In this document: one piece after another, positions 1-6,895 of the stretch | Layout: the number at the start of each line of letters is the position of its first letter | Position numbering within the stretch: position 1 is the stretch's first letter | From: Streptococcus oralis subsp. tigurinus | GTDB taxonomy: Bacteria; Bacillota; Bacilli; Lactobacillales; Streptococcaceae | Direction of reading: 5' to 3' | Length of the DNA: 64,000 nt | Assembly (NCBI RefSeq): GCF_002356415.1 | Contig: NZ_AP018338.1 | Coordinates: 62,001 to 126,000, forward strand | Made by a program: the position numbers and the translations under genes | The notes under the pieces: generated by a model | Databases searched by the model: none | Seen by the model: the letters and a program-made list of their open reading frames with translations, nothing else | Told to the model about the DNA's origin: nothing

Positions 1-206
1 CAATTCCCAAGTATTTCAAGGATTTTAAAAAGCTAGTTGAGAAAGACAGACAACTAGCCGAATATCTTTGTATGAACTATGAGGACTTAGAAAGTGAAGA
101 CCTGGGCGCATTTCTTGAAACAGTGGAGCAGGGACTCAGTTGGATTCTGGATCTTATCGAAAGTAAAGACTTGCTATATAAACCCAAGTCAGGGAAAAAA
201 GCATGA
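1..206 (+). CDS. Hypothetical island protein, 5' end outside the window
   Basis: The frame beginning at base 3 is open from the window edge to a TGA at 204-206 and gives 67 residues with no start in view, so this is the C-terminal part of a longer protein. The visible part is charged and helical, rich in Lys, Glu and Asp, with an acidic middle and a basic tail ending in GKKA. I do not recognise a family. Its stop overlaps the start of the next small gene in an ATGA arrangement, the translational coupling typical of compact phage and satellite early regions. That coupling is the main reason to believe this frame rather than the longer overlapping frame at 94-276. Confidence 0.6.
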   Translation, partial: IPKYFKDFKKLVEKDRQLAEYLCMNYEDLESEDLGAFLETVEQGLSWILDLIESKDLLYKPKSGKKA

Positions 207-307
207 AAAAGACAACAAAAAAAGTCACTTGCTCAAATTTTGGTCGAGGAGAGCAAGCGACAATAAATTGGTATAGATATTTTTTCTATACCTTGATTAT
301 AGCATAG
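203..307 (+). CDS. 34-residue hypothetical protein, coupled to the preceding gene
   Basis: The ATG at 203 overlaps the TGA of the upstream gene by four bases. The product starts MKKTTKKVTC, is basic at its N-terminus, and ends in a short aromatic and hydrophobic stretch (WYRYFFYTLIIA). No family is recognised. The only support is the start-stop overlap and the tight packing of rightward genes here, so it may be a spurious reading frame. Confidence 0.35.
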   Translation: MKKTTKKVTCSNFGRGEQATINWYRYFFYTLIIA

Positions 308-323
308 AAAGACAAGGTACACA

Positions 324-491
324 ATGGGAAAGAAACACCAATCAGTAAAATTTAAGGATATTGCTGAAAAATTGCCTGAACTAGAGGGCAAAAACTTAGA
401 AGAAATTGCTAGAGTGCTAGGCTACCGTAACCTAGACAGTTGCAAGGTTAATCTTTACAATCTCAGACAAAACAAGCGACTAGGTTTTTAA
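324..491 (+). CDS. 55-residue probable DNA-binding protein of the island
   Basis: An ATG at 324 opens a 55-residue frame ending in TAA at 489-491. Residues about 27-50 read as a helix-turn-helix: EEIARVLGY, then a short turn, then a polar recognition-like helix and a basic end (NKRLGF). Small HTH proteins of this size are common in the control regions of phage satellites and ICEs. It could be a regulator or a recombination directionality factor; nothing separates these. It sits in a rightward run of tiny genes with short gaps. Confidence 0.5.
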   Translation: MGKKHQSVKFKDIAEKLPELEGKNLEEIARVLGYRNLDSCKVNLYNLRQNKRLGF

Positions 492-525
492 AGTAGAAAA
501 AGGAGTTTACACTAAGTTTGAACTC

Positions 526-753
526 TTGGACGATACTGTAAAAGAAGAACTGGAAGACAAGGAACTTGGGGAACGTGGTCGCTGTTTGAAGAGCGTAGAC
601 AGATACAAGGCTATGTTAAATGCTTTTTCTATCGCCTTTGATAGTACGGTCAAGGCGGAAACCAGACAAAAAGCAGGACACGACGGCTTGAAAGCCTTGG
701 ATAGAATACCAGATAAACATTACGCCCTACTTTATGACATGATGGAGAGTTAG
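526..753 (+). CDS. 75-residue hypothetical island protein with uncertain start
   Basis: A TTG at 526 is the first recognised start, giving 75 mostly charged, helical residues ending LLYDMMES. The same frame is open further upstream to a stop at 481-483, and the predicted sequence there (KGVYTKFELL) is protein-like, but it has no ATG, GTG or TTG. The only good ribosome binding site, AGGAG at 501-505, is about 20 bases before the TTG, which is too far. Either the start lies upstream at a non-standard codon or the original start has mutated. No family is recognised. The next gene begins two bases after the stop. Confidence 0.5.
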   Translation: MDDTVKEELEDKELGERGRCLKSVDRYKAMLNAFSIAFDSTVKAETRQKAGHDGLKALDRIPDKHYALLYDMMES

Positions 754-755
754 GG

Positions 756-905
756 ATGGAAGAAAAGACACATTTTGCTAGATTCATGCGTAGAGCTATG
801 GAGTTAGCAAGGCAATTACATAGCAAAGAAATCCAACGTGATGATTTTGATAGAGCCTGGAAAAGATTAGGCGATCAAATCGAAAACGAAACAAAGACAA
901 ACTAA
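756..905 (+). CDS. 49-residue hypothetical island protein
   Basis: ATG at 756 lies two bases after the previous stop, and the frame ends at TAA 903-905. The product is a highly charged, probably all-helical peptide (MEEKTHFARFMRRAMELARQ at the start) with no cysteines and no membrane segment. The close spacing suggests co-translation with the gene at 526. No function is assigned. Confidence 0.5.
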   Translation: MEEKTHFARFMRRAMELARQLHSKEIQRDDFDRAWKRLGDQIENETKTN

Positions 906-991
906 AAAACCGAAGTGCAGGCAAGCAATTAGAAAAGGTTTTGAAAAATGAGTGCTGACACGGCGACTCTAAGCACTTGTTTAGAAAAAAT

Positions 992-1077
992 GTGGGTGAT
1001 TACCCACGATTACCCACGAAACATCACTACATGCGTCCGCCAACTTGGGGCAATCGCCCAGCGTTTGGAGTGGTGAT
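992..1077. other. Repeats and nested hairpin in a 217-bp gene-free gap of the island
   Basis: Between the small genes lies a non-coding block. GATTACCCAC is present twice in tandem (998-1007 and 1008-1017), and the first copy is the right arm of an inverted repeat, GTGGGT-GATT-ACCCAC (992-1007). Directly after it a three-tier stem-loop can be drawn: ATCACTAC (1023-1030) with GTGGTGAT (1070-1077), CCAAC (1040-1044) with GTTTGG (1063-1068), and TGGG (1046-1049) with CCCA (1057-1060). This could be a binding site for the island regulator or a structured RNA or single-strand element. The pairing was made by eye and no folding energy was computed. Confidence 0.45.
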
Positions 1078-1122
1078 AATTCAGTATAGGAAACGGCAAG
1101 AAAAAGGATAACAAAGCAAAAA

Positions 1123-1326
1123 ATGACAATAACAAACTTAAAAATAAATACACAAGCAGACCTTGACAATCTAATGTCTGAGGTCAAAGCAGAAAGTCCA
1201 AACCTCTTTCAATTCATAAGTGATTTTATCAATAAAAAAGTATCCATAGAAGAAGTGGAAGCCTTTCTAAAAATGGAACATGAAATACAACAGTTATACA
1301 TCAAGAATTACAAAGCGAGGACATAG
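1123..1326 (+). CDS. 67-residue hypothetical island protein
   Basis: ATG at 1123 is preceded by a weak AAGGAT ribosome binding site, and the frame stops at 1326. The product is soluble-looking and helical, with an acidic centre (SIEEVEAFLK) and a basic C-terminus (NYKART). No family is recognised. Its stop lies two bases before the start of the following membrane protein, so the two are probably translated from one message. Confidence 0.55.
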   Translation: MTITNLKINTQADLDNLMSEVKAESPNLFQFISDFINKKVSIEEVEAFLKMEHEIQQLYIKNYKART

Positions 1327-1327
1327 C

Positions 1328-1537
1328 ATGAATGAACTAGAATTAACGAATATACAGGCTCTTTTCTCTAGCGTGGTACTTATTGGTTTACTGGTTTATC
1401 TAAACCACCGAGACCGCAAAAAAAGCGTCCAGATTGAGCGAGAAAATAGACAGATGAAAGAAACACCTAGCGAGGATTTAAGTCCTTGCTACGGACGATA
1501 TATTCAGCTTGCAGGGGTGAGACCGTGGGGGTGCTAG
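1328..1537 (+). CDS. Small single-span membrane protein of the island, 69 residues
   Basis: The start at ATG 1328 is chosen because AAGCGAGG precedes it; a longer frame from 1280 would overlap the upstream gene by 47 bases. Residues about 8-23 form one hydrophobic segment (ALFSSVVLIGLLVYL), followed by a very basic stretch (NHRDRKKS), so the protein is probably anchored with a cytoplasmic tail. Small proteins of this layout are common in streptococcal prophages and satellites. The function is unknown. Confidence 0.55.
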   Translation: MNELELTNIQALFSSVVLIGLLVYLNHRDRKKSVQIERENRQMKETPSEDLSPCYGRYIQLAGVRPWGC

Positions 1538-1538
1538 T

Positions 1539-1808
1539 ATGTTTGAAAAAATGATTGAGGATCTAAAGTCGAATATTCTGGAATCAGTGGAACGGTATCT
1601 AAAGAACCATGAAAAAATTCCTCCAAAGAAGTTGAATTTGATTAGTAAAACGGAACTTAAGAAAGAGTTAAATATAGGTGATAAAACCCTGAGTAGTTGG
1701 GAACATGCAGGTTTACGACAATATATTCCACCAATCGAGGATACTAGAAAGGCTTATTATAAAATTTCCGAAGTTCTCAAGTTCTTGGGGGTGGAAGAAT
1801 GCGAGTGA
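1539..1808 (+). CDS. Helix-turn-helix protein, MerR/excisionase-like, 89 residues
   Basis: ATG at 1539 follows the previous stop directly. The N-terminal 30 residues are a charged helix. Residues about 36-80 (ISKTELKKELNIGDKTLSSW, then AYYKISEVLKFLGV) have the winged-helix pattern of excisionase and MerR-type DNA-binding domains. In satellites such proteins act as excisionases, repressors or replication accessory factors. The last four codons overlap the next gene, and the pair directly precedes the replication helicase, so a role in replication or excision control is plausible but inferred. Confidence 0.6.
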   Translation: MFEKMIEDLKSNILESVERYLKNHEKIPPKKLNLISKTELKKELNIGDKTLSSWEHAGLRQYIPPIEDTRKAYYKISEVLKFLGVEECE

Positions 1809-2314
1809 TCGAGTTGATTTTATCAGCTGACAAATTAGCATTATTTGCCTTTCTTAAGTCTACCCCTACCCAAGTTTGGAAGAATGGAAACTATTATAAG
1901 TTTGTCTACTATGAGCCAATAGGTGAGGGGTTGACGGATTTTCGTTACAAAGGCTTATATGTGGCTATCAGAGACGAAAAAAGTGATAGGGAAGGCTGGG
2001 AACTAGCTAGACCATTAGAAATTACCTTGGCTAGTCCTGAATTGCTGATGATCCTGAAAGATTTAGAGGTAAATAAATTGACAGAGCAACGGCAGGGGCT
2101 TGGAGTGGAGTTAAAAGGCTGGGTTTTTGACCTGATTTGTAATGGCATTTATACCAGGTATGAGACTTCACTTTTTGTCCGATTGCTATTTGTGAATGGT
2201 TACAGTTTTAGTCAGTTAGTGGATTTGTTTTCTACTATCGTCAAACGGAAAGAATTGGCCAGTTATTTCCTTGAAGTAGCGACAAAATTCTATAAGGAGG
2301 TGGCTTTTGAATAG
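1799..2314 (+). CDS. Hypothetical 171-residue protein upstream of the replication helicase
   Basis: The ATG at 1799 lies inside the end of the previous gene, and this gene in turn overlaps the helicase gene start by eight bases, so all three form a translationally coupled block. The product is soluble and rich in aromatic and hydrophobic residues, with a probable helical C-terminal half (FVRLLFVNGYSFSQLVDLFS). No catalytic motif can be seen. In related satellites this position often holds a primase fragment or helicase loader, but this sequence lacks the acidic motifs of prim-pol enzymes, so no function is claimed. Confidence 0.6.
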   Translation: MRVIELILSADKLALFAFLKSTPTQVWKNGNYYKFVYYEPIGEGLTDFRYKGLYVAIRDEKSDREGWELARPLEITLASPELLMILKDLEVNKLTEQRQGLGVELKGWVFDLICNGIYTRYETSLFVRLLFVNGYSFSQLVDLFSTIVKRKELASYFLEVATKFYKEVAFE

Positions 2315-3761
2315 TGAAGAAATTGTAACTAAAATTATCGAAGAGAATCAGCAACAAATACCGCCTACCGTGGTGGACTTGACCCAAGCAAGAGAGACCA
2401 ACGAGGATAATAATAGTCTGAATCTAACACCGAAAACCAAAGGGAAAGGCTTTGCGGTTACCTTGGACAATCTTAAGAAGATTTTAAGTGGAGATAGCAA
2501 ACTGAAGGGGGCGATACAGTACAATACATTCACTTATGAAATTGACGTGACAAAAGCAACAAAATTGAACGGTAGAACCTTAAGCGGAACCATTGACGAC
2601 CTAATTATTAGAGAGATTAGGGCTTATATTGCTACAAAGTACAAGATAGATTATAAAAAAGGGGATATCGCTGATATTTTGGAGGTGGTGGCTGGTGAGC
2701 ATAGCTACAACCCTTTAAAAGACTATCTGGAATCATGCGAAAGCGAATATAGAGAGTTAGTGAATCAGCGTGATCCCTTTGCTATTTTAAGGCATTATCT
2801 GAATATCAAAGATGACGAATATAACCGTATTGTCATGGACTTGTTTTTCCGTGGGGCGATTGCTAAGGTATTTGATCCCTCTATTAAGTTTGACTTTGTG
2901 CTGGACTTGACTGGAAGGCAGGGAGTAGGAAAGACCCAATTTTTTGAGGGACTATTCACTCACAAGTATTTTACAACCGTTGAAACTTTCACAGACAAAG
3001 ACGATAAGGCTAGAATGGTTAGAAATTGGTGTGTATTTGATGATGAAATGGTGGCCAGTAAAAAGGCTAGTTTTTCAGAGTTGAAGAAGTTCATCACCGA
3101 AACCAAACTAGAGTATAGACCGCCTTATGCTTCCAGTGATAGACGACTACCCAAGAGTTTTATCATCGTGAGGGCAACTAATGATCATGATTATTTGAAC
3201 GACTTAACAGGGGAAAGGCGCTTTCTTGTTGCTGAAGTACATAAGGATACCACTTATAAGGACAGGAAGTGGACGGAAAAAGACCGTAGAGCCTTTTGGG
3301 GCGCTATGGTAGTAGCTTGGAAGTCTAACCAGTCTTTGACGCTGACAGACGAGCAGGAGAACCTGGTAAATGAGGTAAGAAGTAGGTACAAATTTGCTGA
3401 TGAAACTCTTGAGGATTTGGAGCGTTATTTAGCCTTGCCTTATCCCAAAAATATGTACCAGTATCCAATATCAGATCGGACAAGATACTATTATATCTAT
3501 GACATGATGAACGAAGGATATTTTAGAAATAGCGAAGGTGGAACGGCGGAACTGGATACAGATAAATATGGTGAATTGGTAGATAGGAGCAAGATGACCA
3601 TTAACCTATTTTTCCAAGAGGTATATTTGACTGATAATGTACCATCAAAGGATAAGGCAAAGGTTAAAAAATTCATGCAAAATCGTGACGGTTGGGAACA
3701 CAAACGATCTTTAAAATTTGGAAAAAGTGTTAAGCCTGGTTACTCAAAACCTAAAAGGTAG
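2307..3761 (+). CDS. VirE/D5-type replication helicase of the island
   Basis: This 484-residue protein matches the virulence-associated E family of phage-satellite replication ATPases. A Walker A motif, GRQGVGKTQ, lies near residues 211-219, and a Walker B-like segment, NWCVFDDEM, follows about 35 residues later. The downstream residues ATNDHDYLNDLTGERRFLV resemble the sensor and arginine-finger region of this family. The start is TTG at 2307, seven bases after a strong TAAGGAGG, which outweighs the rare codon. The N-terminal 100 residues could contact DNA. The repeat-rich AT-rich segment immediately downstream fits an origin recognised by this protein, as in SaPI rep-ori pairs. It presumably unwinds the island for autonomous replication after induction. 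Confidence 0.85.
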   Translation: MNSEEIVTKIIEENQQQIPPTVVDLTQARETNEDNNSLNLTPKTKGKGFAVTLDNLKKILSGDSKLKGAIQYNTFTYEIDVTKATKLNGRTLSGTIDDLIIREIRAYIATKYKIDYKKGDIADILEVVAGEHSYNPLKDYLESCESEYRELVNQRDPFAILRHYLNIKDDEYNRIVMDLFFRGAIAKVFDPSIKFDFVLDLTGRQGVGKTQFFEGLFTHKYFTTVETFTDKDDKARMVRNWCVFDDEMVASKKASFSELKKFITETKLEYRPPYASSDRRLPKSFIIVRATNDHDYLNDLTGERRFLVAEVHKDTTYKDRKWTEKDRRAFWGAMVVAWKSNQSLTLTDEQENLVNEVRSRYKFADETLEDLERYLALPYPKNMYQYPISDRTRYYYIYDMMNEGYFRNSEGGTAELDTDKYGELVDRSKMTINLFFQEVYLTDNVPSKDKAKVKKFMQNRDGWEHKRSLKFGKSVKPGYSKPKR

Positions 3762-4069
3762 TTAGGGTAGTCACTAATTCAAAAAATAACTACCTTTTAG
3801 AGGGTAGCTAAAGCCTTTAAACAAAAAGGATTTAGAAAAAGGGTAGTTTTTAAGATTTTACTGACTACCCTATCAAACCCTTGATATTATTGACTTTTAT
3901 ATTAAAAAGTAGTTATTTTACATTATTTGTAAACTATATAGAGTAAATAGAATTAAGGTGTTTATTATTATTTTTTTGTGAGCAAGGTGACTACCTGACT
4001 ACGCTTTTTGTAACCCCTTGGGACTGTAAGGTGGAGGTGGTAGTCACTAGATGCCCAAAAATGACTACC
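3757..4069. repeat. Candidate satellite replication origin: iterons around an AT-rich core
   Basis: The octamer TGACTACC or its complement GGTAGTCA occurs at 3766-3773, 3862-3869, 3988-3995, 4039-4046 and 4062-4069, with a one-base variant at 3996-4003. Weaker copies lie at 3757-3764, 3787-3794, 3803-3810, 3842-3849 and 3908-3915. Two copies extend to the same decamer, GGTAGTCACT (3766-3775 and 4039-4048). The copies fall into two groups on either side of a strongly AT-rich stretch of about 115 bp (3870-3985). This is the arrangement described for SaPI origins next to their rep gene. No ORF of useful size is present. The assignment is an inference from layout. Confidence 0.6.
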
Positions 4070-4285
4070 TTTTTGAAACTGATTATTTTTCAGTGATTGG
4101 ATTTGATTTTTGGAGGTTATTTTAGCTATAAAATTCATGTGTATTTAACATAATGAAAAAATGTAAATTAAAAAACGCAAAACAGACCTATCCCCTTGAT
4201 ACAAAAGGGATTGAGAAAACGGCTTGAATTTAACAGAATAGAAGATATGTTAAATATATGACACTAAAAAAGAGAGGAAAAACAG

Positions 4286-4450
4286 ATGAATCCGAACAAA
4301 GATTACACGCCATTTTTACAGGATAACTTTATTATTTTTGTCAAAAATGGTATAATAGAAATGAAAAAAATACCAGACTTTGGAAGTGTAGTATTTACCA
4401 GTCAAGATGGTAATATTGTCCAGATTGAAACAACAATTAAAGAAAGATAG
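4286..4450 (+). CDS. 54-residue hypothetical protein, DUF3954-like
   Basis: ATG at 4286 follows AGAGAGG with good spacing and stops at TAG 4448-4450. The product alternates short beta-like segments (FIIFVKNGIIEMKKI, then GSVVFTSQDGNIVQIE), a pattern I associate with the small phage family DUF3954, though this is only a visual match. A convincing terminator follows within 20 bases, so it may be the last gene of its transcript. The function is unknown. Confidence 0.5.
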   Translation: MNPNKDYTPFLQDNFIIFVKNGIIEMKKIPDFGSVVFTSQDGNIVQIETTIKER

Positions 4451-4464
4451 CTGACTAGAAAACT

Positions 4465-4515
4465 AGAGGCGTAACATTAAAGCTAAGTGGCTTTTTGTTA
4501 CGTCTCTTTTTACTT
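4465..4515 (+). terminator. Rho-independent terminator
   Basis: A 12-bp stem, AGAGGCGTAACA (4465-4476) with TGTTACGTCTCT (4496-4507) and one G-U pair, is followed by TTTTTACTTTT. It closes the transcript of the 54-residue gene. Confidence 0.8.
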
Positions 4516-4610
4516 TTGGAAAGAGGAGAACAATGAGGAATAAAGATCCAGTAGACAATCGTAGGTAACAAGTACAATAAAAAAGAATAAAAGAAATGAG
4601 GAATAAAAAC

Positions 4611-5180
4611 ATGGAAACATTACAAACTATTGAAACAAAAGTAACTAAACTAATCGAACAAAACCAAAAAGATATTACAGAAGCTGAAGAAGAACTAACT
4701 AAGACAGGGCAAATTATTTTAGAAGCACAGGCAGAGTTACTACAGGCTCAAAGAGAAATAAATGCCCAAAAGTATACAGAAGCAAAAACGAAACTATGGA
4801 CAGCAGAGCAAACAAAAGAATTGTATGAAAAACAACTAGAGACAATAAGTAATCAGCCTGTAATTTCTTATGAAGAATATCATGAAATTATTGGTGATAT
4901 TACAAAACTAGCTAATAAAGAGCAAGAGGACTGCTATACACAAGCTTGTGAAAAGTTGAAAGAAGTTGTGGCAATTGCTAATATTGCTCTAGAAAAAGCT
5001 AACAAAGCTGATCAATTGCTTAAAAAAATCGAAGGCCAATTAACTAAGAATAGTGAATCATACAAGAAAAATAAAACAGGAGTATATCTATTCTACTCCG
5101 GGGTAGGCTATAACCCGCAGAGAGCATTTTATAAACACAAAGAACAATTAGAAAGAATTATAGATAATTTTTCAAAATAA
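4611..5180 (+). CDS. Coiled-coil protein of the island, 189 residues
   Basis: The product is almost entirely charged helix (Glu, Lys and Gln heptads), with a long predicted coiled coil over about residues 5-100 and a second over about 105-155, then a short globular tail containing LFYSGVGYNPQ. It has no signal peptide or membrane span. The start at 4611 is preferred over an in-frame ATG at 4596, because ATGAGG itself supplies the ribosome binding site nine bases upstream. The phrase AATGAGGAATAAA also occurs at 4532-4544 ahead of an 11-codon frame. Its function is unknown; a structural or interference role is possible. Confidence 0.6.
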   Translation: METLQTIETKVTKLIEQNQKDITEAEEELTKTGQIILEAQAELLQAQREINAQKYTEAKTKLWTAEQTKELYEKQLETISNQPVISYEEYHEIIGDITKLANKEQEDCYTQACEKLKEVVAIANIALEKANKADQLLKKIEGQLTKNSESYKKNKTGVYLFYSGVGYNPQRAFYKHKEQLERIIDNFSK

Positions 5181-5197
5181 AGGAAAGGAAAGAAAAC

Positions 5198-5551
5198 ATG
5201 AACTTATTTAGTCATAAAAGAGACCTTGGAGAAATTATAGGAGAACTACAAGTAGGTGCTCAAAAAGAAAGAGAAGAACAACAAGAACAATATAACAAAA
5301 TCAGAGAGAAGGAACTTGAAAGGGATTTAAAGGAACAAAGAGAATATGAGAGTTTAATAAAAAAGACAAGTATACACTTAGAGCAAGAAAAAGAAAGAGC
5401 ATACAATACTAAAGTAAAACAACTTACATCGGATGCAAAAAAAGAAATAGAAAAGAAAGTAGCGCAAGAAAATCATTATAAAACGGCTGAAGAAAAGGCA
5501 GAAGATGATTGTTATCGTTCTCTGATAAAAGGAATAATTTTTGAAGAATAA
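5198..5551 (+). CDS. Coiled-coil protein of the island, 117 residues
   Basis: ATG at 5198 follows AAGGAAAGGAAAG. Apart from the first 15 residues, the protein is one long helix of Glu, Lys, Gln and Arg with heptad spacing (residues about 20-105). It follows the other coiled-coil gene by 17 bases, so the two are likely co-expressed and may assemble together. No family is recognised and there are no catalytic residues to point to. The GC-rich palindromic segment begins 20 bases after its stop. Confidence 0.6.
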   Translation: MNLFSHKRDLGEIIGELQVGAQKEREEQQEQYNKIREKELERDLKEQREYESLIKKTSIHLEQEKERAYNTKVKQLTSDAKKEIEKKVAQENHYKTAEEKAEDDCYRSLIKGIIFEE

Positions 5552-5570
5552 AAAAAACACAAAAAAATTA

Positions 5571-5640
5571 GGATAGGGGGGGTATCCCCCTCCCCCTCGG
5601 AGCTCCCGGACTTCACGCCGTCACTGTACATTTTTTCTCG
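5571..5640. other. GC-rich palindromic segment, candidate cos or oriT-type site
   Basis: In surroundings that are very AT-rich, about 55 bases are strongly GC-rich. GGATA (5571-5575) and TATCC (5583-5587) flank a run of seven G (5576-5582), followed by two C tracts (5586-5590 and 5592-5596) and then a GC-rich stretch to about 5625. The segment lies in a 178-bp gap after the coiled-coil genes. Packaging (cos) sites and transfer origins both can look like this. Neither a terminase nor a relaxase gene is in the window, so the role is unproven. Confidence 0.35.
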
Positions 5641-5729
5641 CGCCAAATCACAGAATTAAGTAATAATGAAATAAAATGTTAGGGCTTAGAAATATAAAAA
5701 ATGATATAATCGAGGTGTGGTAATTATGT

Positions 5730-5942
5730 ATGAAAAAAGATGAAATTAAAAAATATTTAGAGACCGATCTTGAATTTAATGTTAATGGCCGAGGTGCTTG
5801 TTTCTTATCTAGCGTTTGTGTAGTTGGTTATGATTATGAAGGTCAGCAGTTTAATACGATTGATGAAGCTATGGAAGCTAAAGTTTTTGATGGTAAAAGT
5901 TTAGTGGATATATGGGATGAAGTTTTTCCACAAGTATCTTAA
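5730..5942 (+). CDS. 70-residue hypothetical island protein
   Basis: A -10 like TATAAT (5704-5709) and a GAGGTGTGG ribosome binding site precede ATG 5730, so this gene probably has its own promoter. The product is acidic, with one cysteine pair region (GRGACFLSSVCVVGYDY) in the middle and a helical C-terminus. It has no signal peptide and no recognised family. It starts a second small rightward group that ends with the ArpU-like gene. Confidence 0.55.
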   Translation: MKKDEIKKYLETDLEFNVNGRGACFLSSVCVVGYDYEGQQFNTIDEAMEAKVFDGKSLVDIWDEVFPQVS

Positions 5943-5991
5943 AATAAAAATATGGTCACATTATTTGACTAAGATGATAGAAAGAGCCTGA

Positions 5992-6282
5992 ATGATGTTA
6001 AATAACGACTTAACGGAATGCGATAAACCAAGTTCATCCGATGGAATGGATAAAGTTTTTATTTCAGAGTCTAATATTGAAGGATACAGTGATTTTTACA
6101 AAAATAATGAAGAATCAAAAATTTGGTGGATTGATAAGATAGATGTTAGAGGAGAGCTGTTGTTCAGTTTTGATCAGCAAAAAATTTATAACTTATTTCT
6201 TGATTATCCCCACAATATGATGGAAGAAGAAGTTAGAATTTTTGATAGTGAAAATCCTTTCTGGAGAGAATTTTTTCAATGA
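5992..6282 (+). CDS. 96-residue hypothetical island protein
   Basis: An ATGATG start at 5992 follows AGAAAGAGCC. The protein is acidic and soluble, with a Trp-rich centre (KIWWIDKIDVRGELLFSF) suggesting a small alpha/beta fold. Its stop lies 15 bases before the ArpU-like gene, so the two are probably in one transcript. No family is recognised. Confidence 0.5.
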   Translation: MMLNNDLTECDKPSSSDGMDKVFISESNIEGYSDFYKNNEESKIWWIDKIDVRGELLFSFDQQKIYNLFLDYPHNMMEEEVRIFDSENPFWREFFQ

Positions 6283-6297
6283 GTTGGGTAGTATGAA

Positions 6298-6642
6298 ATG
6301 GACGTAGACAACACAGAAACAGCAAAAAGAGCATATCATTTTTTGAAAAGTTACAAGTCGCTGAAGAAGTTAGCCAATCTTAGAGATACTCCAGGCGCAT
6401 TTGAAACCAAAGCTATCGAGATTGTCAAAATGATAGACTCTTATAGTAGTGGCCTAGACGAAAAGAAACGTAGTATATTTTATAATTTATTTATTGTTTC
6501 CCAAAAACAAAAGCATACTTTAAAAGAACTATATAGCTTACTGAATATTGATAAAACAGAGTATGACCGTCTCAAAAGTGAAATCCTACTAGATTTTGCT
6601 CGTAGTTATCGAGAAGGAGCATTATTGACATATTACGATTGA
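6298..6642 (+). CDS. ArpU-like phage/satellite transcriptional regulator
   Basis: The 114-residue product has the length and pattern of the ArpU and RinA-type activators found at the end of early regions in Firmicute phages: an N-terminal helical part and a C-terminal sigma-region-4-like helix-turn-helix. Residues about 70-105 contain HTLKELYSLLNIDKTEYDRL, which reads as two helices with a turn and recognition helix, ending in a segment like those that control late genes. It is the last rightward gene before a terminator. In satellites such a protein would drive late or packaging gene expression. The assignment is by pattern, not by search. Confidence 0.6.
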   Translation: MDVDNTETAKRAYHFLKSYKSLKKLANLRDTPGAFETKAIEIVKMIDSYSSGLDEKKRSIFYNLFIVSQKQKHTLKELYSLLNIDKTEYDRLKSEILLDFARSYREGALLTYYD

Positions 6643-6658
6643 AAACTACTGGTGGAAT

Positions 6659-6692
6659 AAAAAGCCCCTAGAAACAAATCTAAGGGCTTTTT
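6659..6692. terminator. Bidirectional terminator between convergent genes
   Basis: AAAAAGCCCCTAG (6659-6671) pairs with CTAAGGGCTTTTT (6680-6692) around an 8-base loop. The A and T runs on both sides let it work in both directions, for the ArpU-like gene and the leftward LSM-like gene whose stop lies inside the stem. Confidence 0.85.
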
Positions 6693-6895
6693 GACTGCTC
6701 GGTTTTATCAGCAATTTCAACTTTTAAAATTTCATTTTCAAATAACCTCGTCCATCGTAAACCTGTTTTAACAGATAAAGCATCATACTCTTCATCAAAA
6801 GTATCCTTATCTTCAAAAAGACAAATTCCCTCAAAGGTCTGGTTATCAACGTCTGTAATCGTTACAACTTTATTGTTAAACTTTCTAAGTTTCAT
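6680..6895 (-). CDS. Small LSM/Sm-fold-like protein of the island
   Basis: The product is about 71 residues if translation starts at ATG 6895, which has AGGAAA upstream; a longer frame to 6922 lacks a good binding site. The pattern RKFNNKVVTITDVDNQTFEG, followed by acidic residues and a second strand set (EILKVEIAD), resembles the strand-rich LSM fold seen in small proteins from Firmicute mobile elements. Such proteins may bind RNA, but the function is not known. It is the only leftward gene of the island and lies at its right end. Confidence 0.5.
   Translation of the reverse strand: MKLRKFNNKVVTITDVDNQTFEGICLFEDKDTFDEEYDALSVKTGLRWTRLFENEILKVEIADKTEQSKSP

Noticed and set aside
94..276. 60-residue rightward frame
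   Set aside because: It overlaps the coupled frames 1-206 and 203-307, which have the ATGA overlap; its composition is unlike a real protein and it has no ribosome binding site.
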